A model generated the notes under the pieces. The model saw nothing but the letters and a program-made list of their open reading frames with translations, was not told the origin of the DNA and searched no databases. DNA of 64,000 bases, from positions 257,273,273 through 257,337,272 of the forward strand of contig CM060947.1 of NCBI GenBank assembly GCA_030765055.1, written 5' to 3'. This document shows, piece after piece, positions 1 through 14,542 of the stretch (positions are counted from its first letter, which is position 1; every line of letters begins with the position of its first letter). Position numbers and translations under genes: made by a program. This DNA comes from Mantis religiosa (lineage: Eukaryota > Arthropoda > Insecta > Mantodea > Mantidae).

Positions 1-1431
1 AGTGGAGAAAGTCATGTATATAAAACATTTGACTATCACCTAAAATCTACTCTATTCCATCGTAACTAGAATAAGATAATGTTTATCTTGAAGTAGATAG
101 AGCAATAAGTGTTTGTACAAGAGTAGAGAAAGTCATGTATATAAAACATTTGACTATCACCTAAAATCTACTCTATTCCATCGTAACTACAATAAGATAA
201 TGTTTATCTTGAAGTAGATAGAGCAATAAGTGTTTGTACAAGAGTAGAGAAAGTCATGTATATAAAACATTTGAGAATCACTTAAAGTCTACTGTATGCC
301 CTTGTAACTACAATAAGATAACGTTTATCTTGAAGTAGATAGAGGAATAAGTGTTTGTACAAGAGTAGAGAAAGCCATGTATATAAAACATTTGACTATC
401 ACCTAAAATCTACTCCATTCCATCGTAACTACAATAAGATAATGTTTATCTTGAAGTAGATAGAGCAATAAGTGTTTGTACAAGAGTGGAGAAAGTCATG
501 TATATAAAACATTTGACTATCACTTAAAGTCTACTGTATTCCCTTGTAACTACAATAAGATAATGTTTATCTTGAAGTAGATAGAGCAATAAGTGTTTGT
601 ACAAGAGTAAAGAAAGTCACGTATATAAAACATTTGATAATCACTTAAAGTCTACTCTATTCCATCGTAACTACAATAAGATAATGTTTATCTTGAAGTA
701 GATAGAGCAATAAGTGTTTGTACAAGAGTAGAGAAAGTCATGTATATAAAACATTTGACTATCACTTAAAGTCTACTGTATTCCCTTGTAACTACAATAA
801 GATAATGTTTATCTTGAAGTAGATAGAGCAATAAGTGTTTGTACAAGAGTAGAGAAAGTCATGTATATAAAACATTTGACTATCACTTAAAGTCTACTGT
901 ATTCCCTTGTAACTACAATAAGATAATTTTTATCTTGAAGTAGATAGAGCAATAAGTGTTTGTACAAGAGTAGAGAAAGTCATGTATATAAAACATTTGA
1001 CTATCACTTAAAGTCTACTGTATTCCCTTGTAACTACAATAAGATAATGTTTATCTTGAAGTAGATAGAGCAATAAGTGTTTGTACAAGAGTGGAGAAAG
1101 TCATGTATATAAAACATTTGACTATCACTTAAAGTCTACTCTATTCCATCGTAACTACAATAAGATAATGTTTATCTTGAAGTAGATAGAGCAATAAGTG
1201 TTTGTACAAGAGTAGAGAAAGTCATGTATATAAAACATTTGACTATCACCTAAAATCTACTCCATTCCATCGTAACTACAATAAGATAATGTTTATCTTG
1301 AAGTAGATAGAGCAATAAGTGTTTGTACAAGAGTAGAGAAAGTCATGTATATAAAACATTTGACTATCACTTAAAGTCTACTGTATTCCCTTGTAACTAC
1401 AATAAGATAGCGTTTATCTTGAAGTAGAGTA
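1..1431 (+). repeat. R121 tandem array, about 12 units of 121 bp
   Basis: Successive units begin at 1, 122, 243, 364, 485, 606, 727, 848, 969, 1090, 1211 and 1332, a strict 121-bp period with few substitutions and no indels. Units fall into two sequence types (tails reading ctctattccatcg or ctgtattcccttg) that alternate along the array. Each unit holds a perfect 7-bp inverted repeat with a 3-base loop (AAGATAA-TGT-TTATCTT). The left end is cut by the window edge. No coding capacity. The same unit recurs at about eleven other places in the window. Confidence 0.97.
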
Positions 1432-1439
1432 TAGGAACA

Positions 1440-1625
1440 AGTGGTAGTTATTCATTTTTTCATCTCCTGGGCCTACAAAGAGAAAGTAATTACAAAGACG
1501 TCTCCTGGACAACAGATTTAAAACATTTGACCATCACTTAAGTTATACCGTATGCCCCTTTAACTGCAATAAGGTAATGTTTATTTTGATTAAGATGAAC
1601 TAGATAGAGGAATGCCACATCGGAT
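1440..1625 (+). repeat. R121 left shoulder followed by one diverged unit
   Basis: After the array ends there is a segment (ttattcattttttcatctc, then a copy of the GTCACCTAGACAAC block near 1500) that also precedes the arrays at 22.2, 26.6 and 35.5 kb. One diverged 121-bp unit follows. I read this as the start of a second, truncated R121 element lying head-to-tail behind the first. Confidence 0.75.
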
Positions 1626-3028
1626 TTTTAATGTTTAATTTTGAATATAGTGCGGATGCATGGTGATGTGGCAAGCTTGGTCGGTAATTGACGCGCCAAC
1701 GTTTGTAGTAGCTGTCTCTCTTCAACAGCGCTGCTTTGGAAACCCAATAATCTGCATCCTGTACATAAGCACCACCAAATAATTAATTTTTACCACCCCC
1801 TCCTCGTCTCCCGGTTGGGTTTTTAATAATTTTTTTTGTGTTCATCACAGGCGACTCTAATTCTTGCCAGTTGCGTCCTCTACAAAGGTTTGTGGGGTAA
1901 AAAAAAATTAATTTTTGCATACATACACAGGAAATAATTTGGGAGCAGCGATACTGCTGACATATTGCCATCCGGTAAATAAAGAGATGAAGATTGCAAG
2001 CCGCGCTCTTGTTTACAATGGAAAATCACAATAATACACACTCTTTCTGCAAAACTTGTAGAAATACGGCAAACTTGGCAGTTGTTTCACGTTTTATTGT
2101 TTCATTTTCGGGAAATGTTTAAAGATATGTTAAATGGCTCTAAAAATTTGATTTATTTGAATCATAAATGACACGTTTTTCTTGAATTATCAGGAAATAT
2201 CTTCTGTAGTCGTCTTTAATTGGTACAATTTTGTACAGCTGGCCTACACTAGGTGATATACGACAACATATTGCATGCACTCACATGCATTTCTCTGTTC
2301 ATTTTGCTACAACTATTGCGTATACTTCTATTTGCTCCAAGCTAAATAGGAAAAAACATTTACAGAACTGGGGTTAATTCATATTCACTCTCAGATATCT
2401 CAAGTGATAGTCAAATGTTTTAAAAGATGGTTGCCAGGCAACAGCTTTGAGGAGCAGAAGAAGATTTCCCATTTAACAAAGTTGTAGTTATTGAAAAATG
2501 TAGCCCAATAACAGCGAATATATCGGAAATTGCTAGTCGTATAAGAATATAACAACTGTTATATGGAACAACTGTTTATCTCTAATGAAATGTACGATTT
2601 ATCTGTAGTCATTTTTCTTACCTCACCTTCCTTATCTTTTGCTTATCTTATTTGTAAGTTATCAAAGGTCAAAGAGGACTTCTGAGTATTTTTCCAGGAC
2701 TTTCATGGTATACATTTCATTTATTACTAGATACCTTAAACATGCTCAAATATTAAAATGTGTAGGATGTGGGTAGACAATTTTGAAGTCGCATTCTAAT
2801 AGGACTTAAAATGTAATTTAATTTCACATTTAAACGACTTTTCATTTAGTATACGTAACCCACGCAAGTAGCCCTTTCGGGGAAAAATATGTATCCATTA
2901 AAAAAAATTGGGTAAAATTTACCTCCTGTAAATGCATAATAGAGACGCTGCAAGTGTATATCTTTGAAATTAAGACATAACTGTTGTAGAAAAAGGCACT
3001 TCTGGGCAACTGCTTTTAGTGGTCCATC
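1626..3028. other. AT-rich stretch, no gene recognised
   Basis: No convincing coding region, RNA gene or tandem repeat. Around 2402-2446 there is an isolated minus-strand R121 shoulder (gtgatagtcaaatgtttt followed by ggttgccaggcaac), suggesting an R121 element without its array. Confidence 0.55.
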
Positions 3029-3115
3029 GCCCGCTGCTGTAGGGTGGTGGAATTATGTTTATCTTTCCTTTAACAGGTCCCGAGTTCTAATGTCACTCAC
3101 GGTAGGTTATTTATA
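3029..3115 (+). repeat. SINE-A tRNA-like head, degenerate, leading the 108-bp array
   Basis: The segment keeps SINE-A landmarks: cgcccgctgctgtagggtgg at the start and aggtcccgagttctaatg, a damaged B box, near 3076. It is followed directly by SINE-A tail sequence repeated in tandem. The same arrangement occurs at 34.4, 45.9 and 59.4 kb. Confidence 0.7.
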
Positions 3116-4310
3116 GGTATACCTCTTTTCAGTAGTTTTCCCTTGCCAATAGAAATACCTGTCTGGTATCTCTAACTTATATGTATTCTGTACTCATTTC
3201 AACATAATTTCATTCATTGTCCGATATGACACAACGTTGGAGTTTCCCCCATAAGCTGAAAGATGAATGTCTGGTAACTCTAAACTCTATGTACCCTGTA
3301 CTCATTTATGCATCATTTCATTCATCGTCCGATATGACATAACGTTGAAGTTTCCCCCATAAGCTGAAAGATGAATGTCTGGTAACTCTAACCTCTATGT
3401 ACCCTGTACTCATTTGTACATCATTTCATTCATCGTCCGATATGACATAACGTTGGAGTTTTCACTTAACCTGAAAGATGAATGTCTGGTAACCCTAAAC
3501 TCTATGTGCCCTGTACTCATTTGAGCATAATTTCATTCCTCTTTCGATATGACTTAATTCTGCAGGTTTTCTCTTATCCTGAAATATGAAAATCTGGAAA
3601 ATCTAAGCTCTATGCACCCTGTACTCATTTGAACATCACTTCATTCCTCTTTCGATATGACTCAATTTTGCAGGTTTTATCTTATCCTGAAAGATGAAAG
3701 TCTGGTAACTCAAAGCTCTATGTACCGTGTACTCATTTGAACATAATTTCATTCATCGACGACATGACCTAACTTTGGAGGATTTCCCTTATCCTGAAAG
3801 GTGAATTTATGGTGAGTCTGAGCACTATGTATCCTGTACTCATTTGAACATGGTGTCATTCATCAACGACATGACCTAACGTTGGAGATTTCATGCATTT
3901 ACGGTGGGTCTAAGCTCTGTGTATCGTGTACTCATTTGAACATCATTTCATTCATCGACGACATGACCTAACGTTGGAGAATTTCCCTTATCCTTAAAGA
4001 GTAATTCATGGTGAGTGTAAGCTCTATGTGTCGTGTACTCATTTGAACATCATTTCATTCATCGACGACATGACCTAACGTTGGAGACTTTCCCTTATCC
4101 TGAAAGATGAATTTATGGTAACTCTAAGCTCTATGTACTTTGTACTCATTTGAACATCATTTCATTCATCGTCCTATATGACTTAACGTTGGAGGTTTTC
4201 CCTTATCCTGAAAGATAAATGTGTGGTATCTCTGAGCTCTATGTACCTTGTTCTCATTTCAGCATCGTATCATTCATCGTCTGATATGACAACGTTGCAT
4301 GATATAAATA
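3116..4310 (+). repeat. TR108 array: about 11 tandem copies of the SINE-A tail
   Basis: The unit is about 107-108 bp: the gatatgac marker falls at about 3331, 3439, 3546 and 3654. Each unit contains ctctaagctctatgtaccc, gtactcatttgaacatcat and a tail around cgtccgatatgac and aacgttggag. Those blocks are exactly the 3' part of single-copy SINE-A elements such as 45694-45950. Divergence between units is moderate, so the array is not recent. Confidence 0.93.
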
Positions 4311-5034
4311 AAAGAATACTCCGTGGAGTCAAATCTTGACTTCATTTTAAAGGTGTCACTATTGTTCGGTTGTCTTTCTCCTGATTTCTTACAAATAGGA
4401 ATCAATTTACTATCAACGTATAGTTTGCAGTTGTTAAGAAACTTGTGCGTAATGTGAATCTCAATTTATGGATGTAAGATATATTTTTCCTGCGCTTTGA
4501 GTCATATAAATATAATAAGATGAATTTGTATTGACATAAGGGGACGCAATATTTCGTGACGCAGAAAGCTGTTGCACCGTCTGGTGTAGGGACTGTCGAG
4601 GTAAATAATACACAGAGTGTCTGTCCTCTACTTGGCCCTAACAACTCCCTGTGAGACCTACAGGAGAGTCTGAAGAGTAATGAGCACACTGCTAATCGTC
4701 CAGAATACAGCGTCACAATGTCTGGCGAAATGTTCCCAGGGAGAGGTCTCTGTGTACACCACAACACAACGTCGAAAATTTAGTTATAAACTTATTTATA
4801 CAAATGTCTAGGTGTATAGAGTATTAAAAACTGGAAAGAAATACTAAGGCCGTATGAATGTGACCTACTTTGTGCAAGGGATTCTGAAATCTTTCGTTAA
4901 AGAATCGTCGGTAATTCTTAGAAAGCTGCTATTGATGAATGTGTTAGTGTAAGCATAAAAATTGATTCGAGTGAGTATAAAACAATTATAAATACCATAT
5001 CTGATATGTTGCAGTCACTCTACTGTCTAACCTT
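4311..5034. other. No gene recognised
   Basis: The array fades into ordinary AT-rich sequence. A 121-codon open frame on the minus strand (4402-4767) shows no motif I recognise and has no signs of coding beyond length. I leave it uncalled. Confidence 0.5.
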
Positions 5035-5130
5035 GTACAACATTTGTTCCCCTATCTGCATCAAGATAAACATTATCTTATTGTAGTTACAAGGAAAAAC
5101 AGTAGACTTTAAGATTTAAGTTTTAGTTTT
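5035..5130 (-). repeat. R121 partial unit
   Basis: A minus-strand R121 unit (caagataaacattatcttat and acagtagactttaag are present) interrupted by the SINE-A insertion that follows. It continues the array at 5617. Confidence 0.88.
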
Positions 5131-5616
5131 ATGTCCTCCAAAGTTAGGTCGATACGGACGGCGAATGAAATGGGTGAAATGACGCTCAAATATATCCAGA
5201 GTCCATGGAGCTTAGAAATAAAATGAAATGTGTAGTGTTTAACGCCCGCTTTTACTACATACGGCACCGCAGGCGATGCCACTGATGACACATGAGATGA
5301 AGGAGCACCGGTGGAATGAGATGGCGGGGGAAACAAAAGATCCCTGAGTAAAACCGCTCCAGCGCCTTGTTGTCCACCACAAATCTCACTTTGCGGTCGC
5401 CTGGGATCGAAACCGGGCGCCCTGTTGAGAGCCAAGCGGACTAACCACTGAGCCACGGCGCGGCCATGGAGCATAGAGCTACCCGACATTCGCCTGTGAG
5501 GATAAGGGTAAACTCCAGAAAGACCTTATCCAGGCAACTCACCCTGACTGAGATTTGAACTCGTAACCTCTTGAACGTGAGGCAGATATGCTACCATCTA
5601 CGCTACTGAGGTGGGC
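5131..5616 (-). mobile_element. SINE-A copy inserted in R121, itself split by a SINE-B
   Basis: On the minus strand the head starts at 5616 (gcccacctcagtagcg), has a B box (gagttcaaatctcag) and ends in the SINE-A tail with ggaggacat near 5131. R121 sequence lies on both sides, so the SINE entered an existing array. SINE-B occupies 5216-5464. Confidence 0.9.
5216..5464 (-). mobile_element. SINE-B copy nested in SINE-A
   Basis: This tRNA-like SINE has an A box (tggctcagtgg) and a B-box region (ggtttcgatccc) near its head at 5464, and a 3' end with cgggcgttaaacactacac then catttcatttta. The target duplication is visible: catggagcttag at 5204-5215 and catggagcatag at 5465-5476, 11 of 12 bases matching. 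Confidence 0.93.
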
Positions 5617-6500
5617 CTTAATAGATAGTCAAATGTTTATATACTTGACTTTCTCTACTCTTATACAAACACTTATTGCTCTAGCTACCTAAAGATAAAC
5701 ATTATCTTATTGTAGTTACAAGGGAATACAGTAGACTTTAAGCGATAGTCAAATGTTTTATATACATGACTTTCTCTACTCTTGTACAAACACTTATTGC
5801 TCTATCTACTTCAAGATAAACATTATTTTATTGTAGTTACAAGGGAATACAGTAGACTTTAAGCGATAGTCAAATGTTTTATATACATGGCTTTCTCTAC
5901 TCTTATACAAACACTTATTGCTATGTCTACTTCAAGATAAATATTATCTTATTGTAGTTACAAGGGAATACAGTAGACTTTAAGTGATAGTCAAATGTTT
6001 TATATACATGACTTTCTCTACTCTTGTACAAACACTTATTGCTCTATCTACTTCAAGATAAACATTATATTATTGTAGTTACATGGGAATACAGTAGACT
6101 TTAAGTGACAGTCAAATGTTTTATATACATGACTTTCTCTACTCTTGTACAAACAGTTATTGCTCTATCTACTTCAAGATAAACATTATCTTATTGTAGT
6201 TACCAGGGAATACAGTAGACTTTAAGTGACAGTCAAATGTTTTATATACATGACTTTCTCTACTCTTGTACAAACACTTATTGCTCTATCTACTTCAAAA
6301 TAAACATTATCTTATTGTAATTACAAGGGAATACAGTAGACTTTAAGTGATAGTCAAATGTTTTACATACATGAACTTCTCTACTCTTGTACAAACACAT
6401 ATTCCTCTATCTACTTCAAGATAAACATTATCTTATTGTAATTACAAGGGAATACAGTAGACTTTAAGTGATAGTCAAGTGTTGTAAAGCTGGTTGTATA
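5617..6500 (-). repeat. R121 array, about 7 units, with left shoulder
   Basis: Minus-strand 121-bp units run to about 6478. The shoulder motif (gtataggtgacgtctctgta) follows at 6499, which is the left end of the element in its own orientation. Confidence 0.95.
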
Positions 6501-8065
6501 GGTGACGTCTCTGTAATTACATTGTGTTTGTGTGTTAAACAGAAAAAGGTTATGAACGATTTTCGATTTGAGGGGAATTACGGTATTGAAAAATTCAATC
6601 AAAGAGTAAGTAATCTCTCCGAAATGGTGTTTTTGTTTTCACAAAAAGTATATTATATATAAATTGTGTATAAAGCAGCATATGAAGGTGATACCTTCTT
6701 TACTCGGATCAACTGAGACTATGGCCGAACCGAGTAAACTAAAATTTAGGATATGCCGTGCATATGGGAAAAAGCATATAGGTATATCACTGAAATTTTT
6801 AATGAAGTTTATACTTTACTATCGGCGTATTTTCACCTAAAAACACTGTAATAGCCCATGTATTTGTGCTGTACTACAAAGTAGTCGGTAGTATCAAAGG
6901 CAGGGAACATCTGCTGCCTGAGATTAGAGTATCGCTTACGAGCAAAACGATATCTCATCTGCTTTTGCATTATAAGTTCATGTGGCTTCGCTCTCGAAAT
7001 ATCGTATTAATTTCTAAAAGGACTACTAAGCTTGATTAAGTAAGCTAATAAAGTATATAGCTTAAATCTTCTGCAAATAAATGATAGGTAAAATTTAAGA
7101 AATCAAGAAATTTAGATCTCGCTAAAACATGCAACTTCAATTAAATCATTTTTGGGAAGTTCACTGTTTCCAAGTTATTCTCTGTTGCTTATTCAATTTC
7201 AAGTAATACAATGGGCGAGAGAACAGTGAGTACACAGAGAAAGATGTCAGATTCTGGTCTTGATAAGTTCGAAACAAAAGAACGTAGGTTACTGCTTTCG
7301 ATAAGATAAACTATTACGTACCCTTGTTCAAGAAAGTATTCACAAAAAAAGAACATCAAAGTAAACACAGTTTTTTGTTCCGGACATTCCTTAAAGGATA
7401 ATAAAAGCTTTAAATTAGAATTCTGTCGCTTTATGATGGATGAATATGTTTTCATTACGTTGACGACGTTAATAATGAATTTGTGTAGCTCACCTTCTTG
7501 GCTCCGGTCAATTTATTCACCACAACAAAAGATTTCTCAACATAAACTTACAATCAGATGAGTTTCTCGGCTGAATATCGTTTATTTACTTTTCTGTTTC
7601 GTAAAGTGAATAACCAACGTATTTGGATATAGAGATATTACTCAAAAGTAGGTTTATCGACCCCTAACTCAAACAGAGCTTTCAGAAAACACGTCCATAT
7701 ATCTATATCTATTGCGAAACGAAATATTTCTTCAGCACTTAACTTAATATTTTTGACACAAGTTTTTGCAAACTTTACACGCAGTAATAATGAAATGTGT
7801 TATTTTATCGAAAAGGTTCCAGCTATTCTTTATTTAAATGTCATATTTAAAATATTGTTGGTCATGATGGTAGTGGCGGTGGTGGTGAAGGTAAAATATA
7901 TTGTAATGTACATATAATTTTGCATTTTACAGCCATTATAACTGATAATACCAATATTCTGTATTAACTGCACATTGTGGTGCTACTCAAAATTTTGAGA
8001 ACTCATACTCTTTCCTTTTCTTTCTATTCTTTCCATTGACTTACTTAAACTCTTTATGTCTCATT
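6501..8065. other. AT-rich stretch, no gene recognised
   Basis: Short open frames (for example 6468-6662 plus and 7189-7455 minus) have no recognisable domain. The last 80 bases become CT-rich and grade into the microsatellite. Confidence 0.5.
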
Positions 8066-10052
<1,987 letters not shown>

Positions 10053-11229
10053 TAAAGTGGATAGTCATTGAAATCCAATCCTTATTTTGTGATTTTTTTA
10101 GTAAATTTTTCTAAAATTTTTCTCCTAAAAGCTTCTTATTTCAAATATCTTAATTCATATTTTTATTCTTAAATACAATCGCCTGAATTTATTCTGTAGT
10201 TTTAGTTACTCCCTTTATTAGTTTACTTCCTCTCACTAAAGTTTTACAGAAGTGGCTTATAGAATATATTAAACATAAAATGGATTTAATATCTCTCTGA
10301 GAATGGCAAAACTGGTAAGTTTCATCTGCCAAAACGACATACACTAGAGACTCACCCTCGCGATAACTGAGCTACCCTCTCGTGTTTAGGGTGTTGCCTT
10401 GCGAGAATCACATTACACTCACATAGAGCGTAGTGGGAAGATGCAAATTAATTTCTGTAGTTTCAGAAGATGGAGACACAAGGATACGTTCTTTATAGCA
10501 AATTACTTGTTTTCCACTCCATTTGCTATAACAACAGCCAGAGACGGCAATATATTGGAAATCGTTTTCTTTTCCATTCAAGTGCCTAAGACAGGGGAAA
10601 GTGCATCTCAATCGTCGACCCTGGAGCTCAATCGATACAGATCGATGTTACATTTGCAAACGTACTCCTCCACTTTATATCCAGAGGGCCCGGAATTTGT
10701 GGGTCATCTTAAAATACGCGGCGTACTTGGACGTATATCTCGTGCTAAGTTGTCGCCTAGAGACGGAGATGCTCATATGTCTAACAAAGGAATTTCACGT
10801 ACATACAGAAAGCGGAGAAGCAATGGCACTCTACCCTAGATTCAATGTTGAGATTCTACTGGTAGTATCTTTTGAGCCTTCGTGAAATAAAAAAGTAGAA
10901 ATTTTTGAATACTATTGTGATTGTGTAAGTAGCAAACTTGGAACACGAAAATTTATTTAAATGTAAAATTTCAAGTGAATCCTGTATCTTAAATAAAATA
11001 ACCCTAACAAAAGACCTATTTGTCACATGAATATGAAAGCATTTAGTTCATTGAAGCCTAGAAATTATAATTTATGGTAAATGCTCAGTTTTCGGACAAA
11101 TAAATTTCTGTTTACTTCCGTTTTAATTTCCTAGTCGACCTCAATTGGAACATGAATAGGGCTGGCATATCGATGGAATATTGAATTTCACTACATAATG
11201 AAATCACGAGAACAAAATAACAAATTTTA
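10053..11229. other. No gene recognised; overlapping open frames at 10399-10885
   Basis: Two overlapping plus-strand open frames (10399-10839, 146 codons; 10601-10885, 94 codons) are the only coding suggestion. Neither has a motif I can place. Near 10340-10390 the minus strand reads like a tRNA A box (gggtagctcagttatcgcg), but no B box follows. Confidence 0.4.
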
Positions 11230-11475
11230 TATACCCTTGTACAAACACTTATTACTCTATATGCTCCAAGATAAACATTATCTTATTGTAGTTACAAGGG
11301 AATACAGTAGACTTTAAGTGATAGTCAAATGTTTTATATACATGACTTGCTCTACTCTAGTACAAACTCTTATTGCTCTATATACTTTAAGATAAACGTT
11401 TTTTATTTGTAATTACAAGGTATACAGTAGACTTTAAGCGATGGTCAAGTGTTTTAAAACTGGTTTTCTATGTGA
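11230..11475 (-). repeat. R121, two units plus left shoulder
   Basis: Two minus-strand 121-bp units are followed by the shoulder (ttttaaaactggttttctatg then tgacgtat). This is the shortest copy that still has array and shoulder joined, useful for defining the shoulder boundary near 11450. Confidence 0.9.
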
Positions 11476-12804
11476 CGTATTTGAAGTTAGATTCTCTTTG
11501 CATATCCAAAAGATGCAAAGTGAATAAAGGCTACTTCCTAGAGCTAACAATATGTATTATAAAATTCGTACTAACTAAAAGTAATATTTGGAAATAGTAA
11601 ACCCTTTGAAGTGCTTTAGATAGAATTTTCTTCCGAAGTAAACTGCTATGTATCTCTTACAGTTTACCTTCATTTCAGAACGAAGGGCACTTTAGAGGAT
11701 ACATTCTGGACTTTCAAGATATACATTTTATTTTTCATGAAAATATGTTAAGCGTATGGTACTTTAGTTAAAATCGTTAGAGATAGTTTTGAGGAGTACA
11801 AACTTTTTAATACATTTTCCAAGTATTGGGAGGTTCTGTTGGTCACATATTTTGAGATTTTTGCTGGAAGGTTTCGTATTTGAGAGAATTTTCGTTTTGG
11901 GTTTATATTTTCATATACGTTCATAGGTTTTCTTTTATTTTTCTTTATTCTTGCTTCCTGTTTTTACACTTACGGCATATTGTGTTTTCTTGATCTCAAA
12001 ATTTTGGTTAGATTGTGCATAGAAAATAACTTAAAATATAAAGGAATTTATACATCTTAACTTTTGTGACTAAATCACAGCTTCAAAAAGGGCCTACTGT
12101 TATTTTTACGTATATTTCCTTTCTCGTATCATAACTATAGTTAATGACTTACTTTCTTCATTTTCCCTTGCTTAGGAAATTTATTACGTGGTCTTCTCGC
12201 TTGAAGAACATTATCTTAAAGGAAACGTATATATTAAGACTCTTTCTTCCTTCTTCGCTACGTTCCTGGAATTCTCAAGTGCATGTATATTCTTGTTCCT
12301 CTACCCTTTGTGTTGTTTCCTGCTGCGATTCAAATTCCTTTTTTTCCCCTCGTGCAGTCCTGTTCCCTTTGGTTATTCTGTAAAGGTAAGGAGATTCTAA
12401 CAAGTGGCGCAACCTGCAGCGAAGCGGATTATATACTTTCTTATCCACTTAACGACTACTTAAGGCTCCAGTCTATTCAAAATTCCATAAGAAGGTTTCA
12501 ACGGAAAAAAGCTAAGGTCAGTAAAATACCAAAAATTACAGCATACTTAAAACATACCTCCATCACAGAATACCCTGTACATAAAATATTTTTTGAAAGC
12601 TTTGAATTTCTTTAACACGATGATAATCTGTATTATAATTTTTGTTGTTTTGTCTCCAAGGTTAAGCCACTGCAGAAGAGATGGAAAGACTTACTGTGAA
12701 AACAAGTGAACAGACAATGTTTCTAATACACGGAATAAAAATGTTGATTATGACAGTGATGTTAAATCATAAAAAATAAAGATAGATGCCATTTCATAAC
12801 TAAT
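11476..12804. other. No gene recognised
   Basis: AT-rich, with a T-rich stretch near 11930-11970. Open frames at 12144-12615 overlap one another and show no domain. Confidence 0.5.
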
Positions 12805-13090
12805 AACTAATCTGACGGAGCGAGATCAGGGCTGTATGCTGGGTGTGGTAGCAGTTCTATTCCTACCAATTCCTGAATTTATTTCCATGGTGGTCGTGCA
12901 GTATGGGGTGTTGCACAGTCATACTGCAATGGAACTCTATTTTGGCTAACTAATAATTGAAATCTCCGTCTCAAAAATGCAGGAACTCGTTCCAGTGTTG
13001 AGAATAAAGTTCCGCATTACTTGTCGGACCGTTAGGATCAAAGTGCCAGTGAATCACAGCTTCAACATTTCACCAGACACACAACATTAT
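12805..13090 (-). pseudogene. Mariner-type transposase fragment (catalytic region)
   Basis: Read on the minus strand from 13090 downward, the sequence gives a mariner-like middle section (HWHFDPNGP, then NAELYSQH) and then a region with QYDCATPHTARPP and HPAYSPDLAPSD, the second and third catalytic aspartates of the DDE/D family. At least two stop codons and a frame change interrupt it, so it is dead. No terminal repeats were found. A short piece of the same lineage lies at 37155-37255. Confidence 0.8.
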
Positions 13091-13183
13091 TTGGACCGAA
13101 GTGATTATCTTTAGCGATAACTTTTTTTTGTTTACTAGTTGAAGTACATTCCGGGATTTTAGGCCGTGGTCTACTGGGCTCTA

Positions 13184-14275
13184 TCTTCTTCTTCTTCTTC
13201 TTCTTCTTCTTCTTCTTCATCTTCTTCTTCTCTTCTTCTTCTTCTTCTTCTTCTTCTTCTTCTTCTTCTTCTTCTTCTTCTCTTCTTTCTTCTTCTTCTT
13301 CTTCTTCTTCTTCTTCTTCTTCTTCTTCTTCTTCTTCTTCTTCTCTTCTTCTTCTCTTCTTCTTCTTCTTCTTCTTCTTCTTCTTCTTCTTCTTCTTCTT
13401 CTTCTTCTTCTTCTTCTTCTTCTTCTTCTTCTTCTTCTTCTTCTTCTTCTTCTTCTTCTTCTTCTTCTTCTTCTTCTTCTTCTTCTTCTTCTTCTTCTTT
13501 CTTCTTTTCTTCCTTCTTCTTTTTCTTCTTCTCTTCTTCTTCTTCTTCTTCTTCTTCTTCTTCTTCTTCTTCTTCTTCTCTTCTTCTTCTTCTTCTTCTT
13601 CTTCTTCTTCTTCTTCTTCTTCTTCTTCTTCTTCTTCTTCTTCTTCTTCTTCCTTCTTCTTCTTCTTCTTTCTTCTTCTTCTTCTTCTTCTTCTCTTCTT
13701 CTTCTTCTTCTTCTTCTTCTTCTTCTTCTTCTTCTTCTTCTTCTTCTTCTTCTTCTTCTTCTTCTTCTTCTTCTTCTTCTTCTTCTTCTTCTTCTTCTTC
13801 TTCTTCTTCTTCTTCTTCTTCTTCTTCTCTTCTTCTTCTTCTTCTTCTTCTTCTTCTTCTTCTTCTTCTTCTTCTTCTTCTTCTTCTTCTTCTTCTTCTT
13901 CTTCTTCTTCTTCTTCTTCTCTCTTCTTCTTCTTCTTCTTCTTCTTCTTCTTCTTCTTCTTCTTCTTCTTCTTCTTCTTCTTCTCTTCTTCTTCTTCTTC
14001 TTCTTCTTCTTCTTCTTCTTCTTCTTCTTCTTCTTCTTCTTCTTCTTCTTCTTCTTCTTCTTCTTCTTCTTCTTCTTCTTCTTCTTCTTCTTCTTCTTCT
14101 CTTCTTCTTCTCTTCTTCTTCTCTTCTCCTTCTCCTTCTCCTTCTCCTTCTCCTTCTCCTTCTCCTTCTCTTCTCCTTCTCCTTCTCCTTCTCCTTCTCC
14201 TTCTCCTTCTCCTTCTCCTTCTCCTTCTCCTTCTTCCTTCTCCTTCTCCTTCTCCTTCTCCTTCCTTCTTCTTCT
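13184..14275 (+). repeat. (TTC)n microsatellite, about 1.1 kb, ending in a hexamer variant
   Basis: Nearly uninterrupted TTC repeats, with single-base slips that change frame, run to about 14124. From there to 14270 the unit becomes TCCTTC. The plus strand is almost pure pyrimidine. Open frames of 414 codons (plus) and 363 codons (minus) spelling runs of S/L/F or K/R/E are artefacts of the repeat. Confidence 0.98.
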
Positions 14276-14542
14276 TCCAGACGTTTCGTCTCCGACTACG
14301 ACAGACATCCTCAGTGGCAGTGGCGAGGTCGAAGTACTCTAGTGGGTATTTCTACAGCGACTGTATTTCTTTTAATTTACGTCCTCCAACGTTGTCATAT
14401 CGGACGTTGAATGGAATGAGTGAAATGAGCTAAAATGAGTTCAGGGTTAAAGGAGCTTAGAGCTACCCGACATTCGTCTTTCAAGATAAGGGAAAACCAC
14501 GGAAAAAGCTTTATCCAGGTAACTCACACTGACCGAGATTCG

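Noticed and set aside
1..1431. CRISPR-like appearance of regular direct repeats
   Set aside because: Units are contiguous and there are no unique spacers; the context is eukaryotic transposon DNA.
10340..10400. tRNA-like A box on the minus strand
   Set aside because: No B box at the right distance and no second copy in the window.
10399..10885. Possible host exon(s): overlapping 146- and 94-codon frames
   Set aside because: Two overlapping frames compete, there is no recognisable domain, and I could not identify splice signals that would link them to another exon.
13166..14410. Open frames of 414 codons (plus) and 363 codons (minus) rich in S/L/F or K/R/E
   Set aside because: By-products of the (TTC)n repeat, which has no stop codon in most frames on either strand.
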